Shown here: positions 51,313 to 58,549 of the stretch, piece by piece
Position numbering within the stretch: the first letter of the stretch is position 1
How the letters are laid out: each line of letters starts with the position of its first letter
From: Clostridia bacterium
GTDB lineage: Bacteria; Bacillota; DTU025
NCBI GenBank assembly: GCA_034926675.1
Contig: JAYFQW010000006.1
Coordinates: forward strand, 1 to 64,000
DNA length: 64,000 nt
Direction of reading: 5' to 3'
Position numbers and translations under genes: made by a program
Notes under the pieces: model-generated
What the model saw: the letters and a program-made list of their open reading frames with translations, nothing else
Databases searched by the model: none
Told to the model about the DNA's origin: nothing

Positions 51313-54300
51313 TTAGGACTCGCGGACATCGCACTGGAAACAGCGCGACGCCTCCGCCACCGCCATATCCTCGGAGAGCCCAATCTCAACCTCTCTGAAG
51401 TTCCGCTGCCGCTCCGATACGGGTATCTCAGGCATGACACATCTTCTGCACTGCTCCTCAATGAGAGTGCCCACAAGAGCCCTGTCGGCATCGTCGCTGA
51501 TCGCCTTCGCCTCAACCCACGAACTCCCGCCGAGGAACTCGTCGATTCTCATCGCCACGTCCCTGCCTGCACCTATCGCGCCAACCACACTCCATGGGCC
51601 GGTCACGCAGTCGCCACCGGCGAACACCCCTGGGATGCTCGTCTCCATGGTCTCGGGATCAGTGACCATCAGCCCGGATTTCGTAGTAAGCAGACCCTCC
51701 TGCCCCGGCGCTGCCACAGGCATGAACCCGCCCTCAACCGCCTGTCCGATCGCGGGTATCACGGAATCCACATCAATCACGAACCGCGAGGCCTCAACTG
51801 GGACTGGGCGTCTGCGCCCTGACCTATCGAACTCCCCCAGTTTCATCCTGACGCACTCCATCTGGGCCACTCGGCCGTCGCGCCCAATGATCTTGGTAGG
51901 CGCGGTGAGGCAGTGGATCTGGATCCCTTCCTCGATCGCAGCTTCGATCTCAACTGGGTCAGCAGGCATGTCAGCCTGTAGCCTCCTGTAGATGATGTGC
52001 ACCTCGGATGCGCCCAGCCTGAGAGCAGTGCGGGCAGCATCGATCGCAGCGTTTCCACCGCCCACGACCGCTGCCTTCTTCCCGACCTTGGCCGGCTTGC
52101 CCAGAGCCACATCGCGGAGGAAACCCACTGCTGGATAGACCCCCTCGAGCTCCTCGCCGGGAACACCAAGTTTCTGATTGCCATGAGCGCCGATTGACAC
52201 GAATACGGCATCGTACTCCGCCCGCAGCTGATTGAAGGCTACATCCTTCCCAACCTTGGTGTTCAGGCGTATCTCAACGCCCTCGTGGACGATCGCGTCG
52301 ATCTCCGTCTGTAGCATGTTCTTGGGCAGTCGATAATCGGGAATGCCTACCGCAAGCATGCCGCCCGCAACGGGCAGGGCCTCGAACACGACAGCCTTGT
52401 GTCCGAACTGGGTCAGGTAGTGAGCCGCTGAGAGACCTGCAGGCCCTCCACCTACTACAGCCACTCGCTTGCCAGTTGGAGGCGCTAACTCAGTCTTGTA
52501 GCCGTGCCCATGGGAGATCTCCCAATCGGCTGCGAACCTCTTGAGCGCCTTGATCGCCACAGGCTCGTCGAAGGTTCCACGCCGGCACTTCGATTCGCAC
52601 GGGTGATCGCACACTCTGCCGCAAACCGCGGGGAATGGGTTGGTGGCCCTGATCATCGCCACAGCCTCGTCGAACTTCCGCTCCTTGATCAGAGCGACGT
52701 ACCGCGGGACATCGACACCTGCTGGGCACGAGTTCTGGCACGGTGAGTAGAACAGTGTCGCACAGGAAGATGCAGGGCACTTCTTATGCCTGATGTGCTC
52801 GTCGTACTCATCGCGGAAGTATCGGATCGTTGACAGCACTGGGTTCGGCGCGCTCTGTCCGAGTCCGCACATGGCTGTGGCCTTGATCTGCTCACCTAGG
52901 TCGATGAGGAGTTCCACATCGCCCTCGCGCCCACGACCTTTCGTTATCCGGTCGAGAATCTCAAGCATCCTCTTGGTGCCGATGCGGCATGGAGCGCACT
53001 TCCCACACGATTCGTCTTGGATGAACTGCATGAAGAACTTCGCCAGATCCACCATGCATGTGTCTTCGTCCATGACGATGAGCCCTCCGGAGCCCATCAT
53101 CGTGCCTAGCTCTTTGAGAGATTCGTAGTCAATCTGCGTGTTGAGGAACTGAGCGGGAATACAACCGCCCGACGGACCGCCGGTCTGAGCGGCCTTGAAC
53201 TTCTTACCGTTGGGTATCCCGCCGCCGATGTCGAAAATGATGTCGCCTAGAGGAGTCCCCATGGGAACCTCAACAAGGCCGGTATTGTTTATCTTCCCAG
53301 CCAAAGCGAACACCTTTGTTCCCTTGCTTGTGGCCGTGCCGATTGATGAGAACCACTCGGCCCCGCGGAGGATGATCGGAGCGATGTTGGCATTGGTCTC
53401 AACGTTGTTGATCAGCGTGGGCTTGCCCCAGAGCCCGGCGACCGCTGGGAACGGCGGCCTAGGCCTTGGCTCACCGCGGCGGCTCTCAATGGAGGTCAGA
53501 AGAGCAGTCTCTTCGCCGCACACGAAAGCTCCAGCGCCAACCCTGATATCGACATCGAAGTCGAACCCCTTGCCGAAGATATCGTGCCCCAGCAGCCCAT
53601 ACTCCCTGGCCTGCTTCATAGCATGCTGCAGGTGGGCCACCGCCAGCGGGTACTCGGCCCTAACATAGACGTAGCCCTGGTTCGCCCCTACTGCGTACCC
53701 GGCGATGGACATCGCCTCGATGATCGAGTGCGGATCGCCCTCAAGCACCGATCGATCCATGAACGCGCCTGGGTCACCCTCATCCGCGTTGCACACGACG
53801 TACTTAGGCGTGCCAGTGGCCTTGTAGGTGAACTCCCACTTGAGCCCGGTAGGGAACCCTGCGCCGCCGCGCCCACGGAGGCCGGATTTCTTGATGGCAT
53901 CGATCACCTGCTCGCGCGTCATCTCTGTCATGGCCTTGCCGAGAGCAGCGTAGCCATCCCGCGCGATATACTCATCGATGTTCAGAGGATCTATCACTCC
54001 GGTGTTTCTCAGAGCTATCCTCTCTTGCCTGCTGAAGAAGCCAATGCCCTCCTGGGTCTCTACCTTCTTCCCCTCGGTGGGATCCTCATAGAGAAGCCTC
54101 TTCACTATGCGCCCCTTCACTAGATGCTCAGTTACGATCTCCCTGACGTCTTCAGGCGTAACCTTGCGGTACAGAACCCCTTCTGGGTAAACCACAACAA
54201 TCGGGCCAAGGTCGCATGGACCCATGCACCCGGTCACTACCACCTGTATCTCTCGCCCGATGCCGGCGAGCGCGATCTCCGCCGTGAGCGCCTCCTGCAC

Positions 54301-54369
54301 CGCCTTGCACCCGGAGGATATGCACCCAGCGCCGCCGCACACCAGCACGTGCGCCCGAACAAGATCCAT
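51313..54369 (-). CDS. hydB: Hydrogenase NADH/FMN subunit HydB (NuoF-like) fused to a GltD-like FAD/NAD(P) domain
   Basis: 1018 residues, much longer than ordinary HydB (about 600). In order: an N-terminal thioredoxin-like 2Fe-2S module (VCGGAGCISSGC, TGCMGPCDLG), the NuoF core with NADH/FMN sites (GLRGRGGAGFPTGLKW, VCNADEGDPGAFMDRSVLEG, GAGAFVCGEETALL) and 4Fe-4S motif CGKCAPCRIG, then from about residue 545 a GltD/SfrB-like part: Cys-rich CQNSCPAGVDVPRY and CGRVCDHPCESKCRRG, FAD site VAVVGGGPAGLSAAHYL, NAD(P) site AAVVGGGNAAIDAARTAL, and a C-terminal CRRCVMPE/CFQCDV. This adds a second flavin and a possible NADPH route. GGGAGGAATACGA precedes the ATG. Confidence 0.92.
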   Translation of the reverse strand: MDLVRAHVLVCGGAGCISSGCKAVQEALTAEIALAGIGREIQVVVTGCMGPCDLGPIVVVYPEGVLYRKVTPEDVREIVTEHLVKGRIVKRLLYEDPTEGKKVETQEGIGFFSRQERIALRNTGVIDPLNIDEYIARDGYAALGKAMTEMTREQVIDAIKKSGLRGRGGAGFPTGLKWEFTYKATGTPKYVVCNADEGDPGAFMDRSVLEGDPHSIIEAMSIAGYAVGANQGYVYVRAEYPLAVAHLQHAMKQAREYGLLGHDIFGKGFDFDVDIRVGAGAFVCGEETALLTSIESRRGEPRPRPPFPAVAGLWGKPTLINNVETNANIAPIILRGAEWFSSIGTATSKGTKVFALAGKINNTGLVEVPMGTPLGDIIFDIGGGIPNGKKFKAAQTGGPSGGCIPAQFLNTQIDYESLKELGTMMGSGGLIVMDEDTCMVDLAKFFMQFIQDESCGKCAPCRIGTKRMLEILDRITKGRGREGDVELLIDLGEQIKATAMCGLGQSAPNPVLSTIRYFRDEYDEHIRHKKCPASSCATLFYSPCQNSCPAGVDVPRYVALIKERKFDEAVAMIRATNPFPAVCGRVCDHPCESKCRRGTFDEPVAIKALKRFAADWEISHGHGYKTELAPPTGKRVAVVGGGPAGLSAAHYLTQFGHKAVVFEALPVAGGMLAVGIPDYRLPKNMLQTEIDAIVHEGVEIRLNTKVGKDVAFNQLRAEYDAVFVSIGAHGNQKLGVPGEELEGVYPAVGFLRDVALGKPAKVGKKAAVVGGGNAAIDAARTALRLGASEVHIIYRRLQADMPADPVEIEAAIEEGIQIHCLTAPTKIIGRDGRVAQMECVRMKLGEFDRSGRRRPVPVEASRFVIDVDSVIPAIGQAVEGGFMPVAAPGQEGLLTTKSGLMVTDPETMETSIPGVFAGGDCVTGPWSVVGAIGAGRDVAMRIDEFLGGSSWVEAKAISDDADRALVGTLIEEQCRRCVMPEIPVSERQRNFREVEIGLSEDMAVAEASRCFQCDVRES

Positions 54370-54406
54370 TCGTATTCCTCCCTCGCACAGTAGGTATGGA
54401 GTAGTG

Positions 54407-54901
54407 CTAAGAGTATTTCTTCAGAATCGTGGCCACGCGGTCAGGCTTCATCCTGGCGAATATGTCTTCGCCCACAGTCATCACAGGACCAAGACCGCAC
54501 GCGCCCATGCACCTCATCACCTGAATCGAGAAAAGACCGTCTGGAGTGGTGTCGCCAGCCTTGATTCCGAGAACACCCTCGACCTTATCGAGGATCTTGT
54601 CGCCTCCCCGCACGTAGCAGGCGGTCCCAAGGCACACGCCGACTTGGTGCTTGCCCTTTGGCTTGGTAGAGAACAGAGCATAGAACGTGATGACGCTGTA
54701 CACGTCGGCCATTGGAACATCGAGCCCCGCAGCCACCCTCTCCTGGACCTCCATGGGAAGGTAGCCAACTACCTGTTGGACCTCATGAAGGCACGGAATG
54801 AGAATGCCGCGTTGACCACTGTACTTGGCGATGATCTGATCCACCCGGCTCCACTGCTCGGGCGTGATCTCGCCGGCGCACTTGCATTCAGCGCAACCCA
54901 T
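54407..54901 (-). CDS. hydC: Hydrogenase 2Fe-2S subunit HydC (NuoE-like)
   Basis: 164 residues. Thioredoxin-like 2Fe-2S protein with the four-Cys ligand set of NuoE/HydC: VCLGTACYVRGGD and MRCMGACGLGP, plus the N-terminal helical region IPCLHEVQQVVGYLP. An extra short CAECKC motif lies at the very N-terminus. It completes the HydABC heterotrimer. The ATG at 54901 has GGAGG and GGGGACT upstream. First gene of the operon, behind the sigma-54 promoter. Confidence 0.93.
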   Translation of the reverse strand: MGCAECKCAGEITPEQWSRVDQIIAKYSGQRGILIPCLHEVQQVVGYLPMEVQERVAAGLDVPMADVYSVITFYALFSTKPKGKHQVGVCLGTACYVRGGDKILDKVEGVLGIKAGDTTPDGLFSIQVMRCMGACGLGPVMTVGEDIFARMKPDRVATILKKYS

Positions 54902-54946
54902 AGTCCCCAAAACCTCCTCCGCAGACCATACGAACCTCGAAACTCC

Positions 54947-54965
54947 ATTGCATGTTTCGTGCCAA
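54947..54965 (-). promoter_or_regulatory. Sigma-54 (RpoN) promoter of hydCBA
   Basis: Minus strand TTGGCACGAAACATGCAAT: the -24 element TTGGCACG is exact and the -12 element ATGCA differs from TTGCW by one base; GG (54962-54963) and GC (54950-54951) are separated by exactly 10 nt as required. Transcription would begin near 54938, about 37 nt before the hydC ATG. Confidence 0.82.
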
Positions 54966-55027
54966 TTCCGGATGCCCCACATAGGCCAGCCCAGAGCGGG
55001 TTGAAGCAATGCCCCGCTCAACCGCAT

Positions 55028-55043
55028 GATGCATCCTTGCATC
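55028..55043. promoter_or_regulatory. Predicted enhancer site 1 (GATGC-N6-GCATC)
   Basis: GATGCATCCTTGCATC, a perfect 6-bp-arm palindrome about 77 bp upstream of the sigma-54 -12 element. Matches the sites near the regulator gene. Confidence 0.7.
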
Positions 55044-55150
55044 GTTAGTGATGCCTTTCACGTGAGTATGCGTGCACGTTGTATACAGAATACGTCACTA
55101 CGCACTGCTACCGAAGGTTCCAGATGCACAAAGGCGGCTCTTCCACTGCC

Positions 55151-55166
55151 GATGCTGCCGCGCATT
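55151..55166. promoter_or_regulatory. Predicted enhancer site 2 (one mismatch)
   Basis: GATGCTGCCGCGCATT, one base off the GATGC-N6-GCATC pattern, 20 bp (two helical turns) from site 3. Confidence 0.6.
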
Positions 55167-55170
55167 ACCA

Positions 55171-55186
55171 GATGCGAACCTGCATC
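55171..55186. promoter_or_regulatory. Predicted enhancer site 3
   Basis: GATGCGAACCTGCATC, about 220 bp upstream of the hyd -12 element, overlapping the stop codon of the regulator by 2 bp. Spacing to site 2 would put two activator dimers on the same DNA face. Confidence 0.7.
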
Positions 55187-57473
55187 AGCCCCGGTCAGGT
55201 GCGTCGTGTTTCAGGTATTTCTGCATCTTCCGCACCACCGTTGACTGGTTCACTCCGAGCGCTCTTGCCATCGAGTAGGTGCTTCTGCACGATTCGGAAG
55301 CACGCTCTACAAGCTGCCTCTCTACCTCTTCCACGGCCGTGCGAAGTGGCACAACCTTCGAGATCTTCACGCCAATGTCCTCTACGCAGAACCCACTCCT
55401 GATCTGCTCCGGAAGGTTGCCTATCCCGACCACGCGCTGATCCACCGTAACCACCAGAAACTCAATGGCGTTCTCCAGCTCACGAACGTTTCCCGGCCAC
55501 GCGTATCGTTCCAGCGCCTCACGGGCCTCCCGGGATAGCTCGCGCTCGCGTCCGTGCTTGGCGTTGTATTTCTCGAGGAAGTGGTAGACTAGGGGGGCGA
55601 TGTCCCCAACCCGATCTCGAAGCGGCGGTATGTGGATTGGGATCACGTTCAGCCTGTAGTAGAGGTCGTTCCTGAAGAGGCCCTCCCTCACCGCCCGCTC
55701 CAGATCTCTGTTGGTTGCAGCCATCACGCGGGCATCCACCTTAACCTGTTTCGTGCCTCCCACCCGGACAAATCTCCTGTCCTGCAGCGCCTGAAGCAGC
55801 TTTACCTGAAGCCCCATCGGCATTTCGGAGATCTCATCGAGCAGCACCGTGCCGCCTGAGGCTAGCTCGATCAGGCCGGGTTTGCCTTCCTTCCGCGCGC
55901 CCGTGAACGCGCCTTCCTCATACCCGAATAGCTCAGATTCCAGCAGAGCCTCGGGTATGGCGCCACAGTTTATCTTCACGAACGGACCGTTTGCCCGGTT
56001 GCCAGTGCGATGGATGTACCTCGCAACGACCTCCTTGCCAACGCCGGATTCGCCGGTTATCAGAACGGTTGAGTTCACATTGGATATCTTGTGAATAAGC
56101 GCAAGAATCTGCTCCATCGCTGGGCTGTAGGCAACCATGTCGAGCGCATCCGCGCCTGCCTCGAATCCCGAGGTTCCGACCGGAACCCCTCCGCCAAGAG
56201 CGACTTCGCATCCATGCTGTCCCTTTCCAGCCGTCGCCTCAGGCCGCTCGGCTCTTGCCCTGATGAGGTGAGGTAGGCACGCCCCCGCATCTGCACGGCC
56301 CATGGCAACTGCACAGGCCTTCTCCCGGCAGGATGAGTAGCCACACGCCCCGCAGTCTAGTTCGTCAGCTGAGGTAAGTCTCCCCATGGAAACCAAGGCG
56401 GCTCGAATATCCGACTCGGACGGAGGCTTCCCGTCAAGGGCCAGAGGAGCGAAATCCCTGGCCACGACGATGTGCTTCGAAAACACGGCCTCACTTCTGT
56501 AGGACGTTTCCCTCACCGACGCCACGTACCTCGAAACCGCCTCGCGCCTCTCCCAAGTGGAGCAGGCGCTGGGGTAACCCGCTCCTTCCATGCAGCTCAC
56601 GCAGAACGACAGGTGCACCACCGCCCCGCCGAGTCGATTCGCGGCGATTGCGTCCAGAGCCTCCAAGCATGCATCCCTGCCAGCTGCCGCAATGATCCCG
56701 GGAGGCGCCTGAGACTCGATCAGCCCAAGAGCGCGGATCAGTCCCTGTGGGAAGTCAAGCTCACGCCCTGGCCCCCGGGCCATGACGTCCGGTGCAGATG
56801 GCTTGCACTGCTCTGGATCTATGCCGTTCTTCTCGAACATGTGTGAAAGATCCGAATATAACAAGGCTACATCCGGACTGCCGTTAACGCCAGATTCTGA
56901 CAATTCCAGTTTGGCGGCGGGACACGGCCCTATGAACACAACCCTTTCCTCTCCGGCAGCCCTCGCAGCCCGCGACGTGGCTGTCATCGGCGAGACCACT
57001 GGGGCGAGCGATTTCGCAAGCTCCGGTCTGTGCAGCTCGATCAGGGCAACGGCTGCGGGGCACACGGAGCTGATCACCACATCGCTGCGGCGTCCAGCTG
57101 CCCCAATCCACTCCCTGTACGCCGGCAGGATGAGTTCTCCACCGAGCGCAGCCTCCCAGACCGAAGCGAAGCCAAGCTTACGCATTGCCCCAATGATGCG
57201 CTCAGGATCGACCGTGGGAAACGCGCCTGCAAAGCCAGGCGCCACAATGGCAGCAGTGTGGCCCCTGCAGATCAGGTTCTCCGCCATTGCCGAATCATCG
57301 GCGATCTGCTTGGCGCCGGAGTGGCACACACGGACGCAGTTGCCACAGCCTATGCACTCCCCGCTGATGACCCGAACAACGCCATCCTGCAACTCCAGAG
57401 CCTTCACTGGGCATGCTCGGACACATGCGTAGCATTGCCTGCACTTGTCGTCGCACGTGGTAATAAGCTGCAA
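55185..57473 (-). CDS. Sigma-54-dependent activator with ferredoxin and [FeFe]-hydrogenase-like sensor domains
   Basis: 762 residues. Order: two 4Fe-4S ferredoxin motifs (C7-C21, C40-C50); a hydrogenase-large-subunit-like domain (about 70-345) whose three loops keep cluster-type Cys but not H-cluster signatures (SSVCPAAV C138, IGPCPAAKLE C184, SFCVSCMEGAG C291/C294); a PF04060-type Fe-S motif C374-x2-C377-x4-C382-x16-C399; an AAA+ sigma-54 activation domain with Walker A GESGVGKE (474-481) and the GAFTGA loop (521-526), intact for sigma-54 contact; and a C-terminal Fis-type HTH (STYSMARALGVNQSTVVRKM). A redox or H2 sensor driving the adjacent hyd genes is inferred. TTG start with GGAGGG. Confidence 0.85.
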   Translation of the reverse strand: MQLITTCDDKCRQCYACVRACPVKALELQDGVVRVISGECIGCGNCVRVCHSGAKQIADDSAMAENLICRGHTAAIVAPGFAGAFPTVDPERIIGAMRKLGFASVWEAALGGELILPAYREWIGAAGRRSDVVISSVCPAAVALIELHRPELAKSLAPVVSPMTATSRAARAAGEERVVFIGPCPAAKLELSESGVNGSPDVALLYSDLSHMFEKNGIDPEQCKPSAPDVMARGPGRELDFPQGLIRALGLIESQAPPGIIAAAGRDACLEALDAIAANRLGGAVVHLSFCVSCMEGAGYPSACSTWERREAVSRYVASVRETSYRSEAVFSKHIVVARDFAPLALDGKPPSESDIRAALVSMGRLTSADELDCGACGYSSCREKACAVAMGRADAGACLPHLIRARAERPEATAGKGQHGCEVALGGGVPVGTSGFEAGADALDMVAYSPAMEQILALIHKISNVNSTVLITGESGVGKEVVARYIHRTGNRANGPFVKINCGAIPEALLESELFGYEEGAFTGARKEGKPGLIELASGGTVLLDEISEMPMGLQVKLLQALQDRRFVRVGGTKQVKVDARVMAATNRDLERAVREGLFRNDLYYRLNVIPIHIPPLRDRVGDIAPLVYHFLEKYNAKHGRERELSREAREALERYAWPGNVRELENAIEFLVVTVDQRVVGIGNLPEQIRSGFCVEDIGVKISKVVPLRTAVEEVERQLVERASESCRSTYSMARALGVNQSTVVRKMQKYLKHDAPDRG

Positions 57474-57502
57474 TGACCTGCCCTCCAGTCTCGCGGCGGC
57501 CT

Positions 57503-57518
57503 GATGCGAATTCGCATC
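57503..57518. promoter_or_regulatory. Autoregulatory palindrome before the sigma-54 activator gene
   Basis: GATGCGAATTCGCATC is a perfect 16-bp palindrome of the GATGC-N6-GCATC type found at the hyd operon. It lies just downstream of the predicted start of the regulator transcript, where a bound protein would block elongation, suggesting negative autoregulation. Confidence 0.7.
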
Positions 57519-57532
57519 GGCGCCCTGAGGAC

Positions 57533-57541
57533 ATTATACCA
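57533..57541 (-). promoter_or_regulatory. Extended -10 promoter of the activator gene
   Basis: Minus strand TGGTATAAT: TGn plus a perfect TATAAT (57533-57538). No good -35. The leader then passes through the autoregulatory palindrome before the TTG start. Confidence 0.6.
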
Positions 57542-57578
57542 TGGTCCCCAATACGACGCAGCCAGCCTTGGCCCGCTG

Positions 57579-57587
57579 TGCTATAAT
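57579..57587 (+). promoter_or_regulatory. Extended -10 promoter of ddh
   Basis: TGCTATAAT, an extended -10 with perfect TATAAT (57582-57587), 37 bp upstream of the ddh ATG; divergent from the activator promoter 40 bp away. Confidence 0.6.
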
Positions 57588-57624
57588 CCGTATATGCATC
57601 CACAGTTGGGAGGTTGGAGATCAC

Positions 57625-58536
57625 ATGCAGCGGACAAGGGTGGCAGTAATCGGATACGGGAATGTCGGGCGAGGTGCAGCAGACGCCGTAGCTGCATCGC
57701 CCGATTTCGAGCTCGCGGGGATCATCCGCCGCCGCGCAGCGAGTGGCGAAACGCTTCACGGGCAGGGCTGGGAAGCGCCCGCAGTTGAGAGAATCGCAGA
57801 CCTAGGAGGCGCCATCACAGGAGCCCTGGTGTGTGCCCCAACCCGCGAGCTTGCCAGGTCGGAGAAGGCGCTTCTGGAAGCGGGAATAAGCACTGTGGAT
57901 AGCTTCGATGTGCACGGCGACGCCATGCTCGCCCACAGGGAGGAGCTTATTCCGTGGGCACAGGCAGGAGAATCGGTGGCGGTGATCGCGGCTGGTTGGG
58001 ATCCCGGCGCCGACTCCATGGTCCGGGCTCTCATGGAGGCCCTGGCCCCAAGCGGGATAACCTACACCAATTTCGGCCCTGGAATGAGCATGGGCCATTC
58101 GGTCGCAGTCCGCGCCATTCGCGGAGTGGTGGATGCTATATCCATTACCCTCCCGGCAGGCTGGGGCAAGCACCGCCGAGCCGTGTACACGGTCTCAGAC
58201 GGCAGTAGGCCTTTCCAGGATATCGAGTCTGAGATACGCCATGACCCATATTTCGTCCACGATCAGACCGACGTATTCCAGGTAGAGTCGATCTCTGGTC
58301 TATTCGACACCGGCCATGGAGTGGTGATCGATAGGAAGGGAACATCTGGCGCTGCCGCTAATCAGATACTCAAGTGGGAACTGCACGTGTGCAACCCGGC
58401 GTTCACGGGGCAGACCATGCTCGCCGCGTTGAGGGCTGGACTCAAACAGAGCCCGGGGGTGTACGCCATGCCTGAGCTTCCCGCCGCCCACCTGCTGCCC
58501 ATTTCGATAGAGGAGACGATAAGGCGACTCGTGTGA
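57625..58536 (+). CDS. ddh: Meso-diaminopimelate D-dehydrogenase
   Basis: 303 residues. One-step NADPH-dependent formation of meso-DAP from tetrahydrodipicolinate, for lysine and peptidoglycan. Rossmann motif VAVIGYGNVGRGAADAV at the N-terminus; family regions RRRAASGETLHGQGW, DSFDVHGDAMLAHREEL, AAGWDPGADSMVRALMEALA, TNFGPGMSMGHSVAVRAI, FDTGHGVVIDRKG and NPAFTGQTMLAALRAG. Slightly shorter than the Corynebacterium enzyme (320). The ATG follows GGAGG and GGAGATCAC. Having Ddh means DAP can be made without the succinylase or acetylase branches. Confidence 0.93.
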   Translation: MQRTRVAVIGYGNVGRGAADAVAASPDFELAGIIRRRAASGETLHGQGWEAPAVERIADLGGAITGALVCAPTRELARSEKALLEAGISTVDSFDVHGDAMLAHREELIPWAQAGESVAVIAAGWDPGADSMVRALMEALAPSGITYTNFGPGMSMGHSVAVRAIRGVVDAISITLPAGWGKHRRAVYTVSDGSRPFQDIESEIRHDPYFVHDQTDVFQVESISGLFDTGHGVVIDRKGTSGAAANQILKWELHVCNPAFTGQTMLAALRAGLKQSPGVYAMPELPAAHLLPISIEETIRRLV

Positions 58537-58549
58537 TCCTATCCTCGGC

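Noticed and set aside
57474-57624. Sigma-54 promoter for the activator gene itself
   Set aside because: No GG-N10-GC element in TGGCAC/TTGC context; a TGGTATAAT extended -10 fits better.
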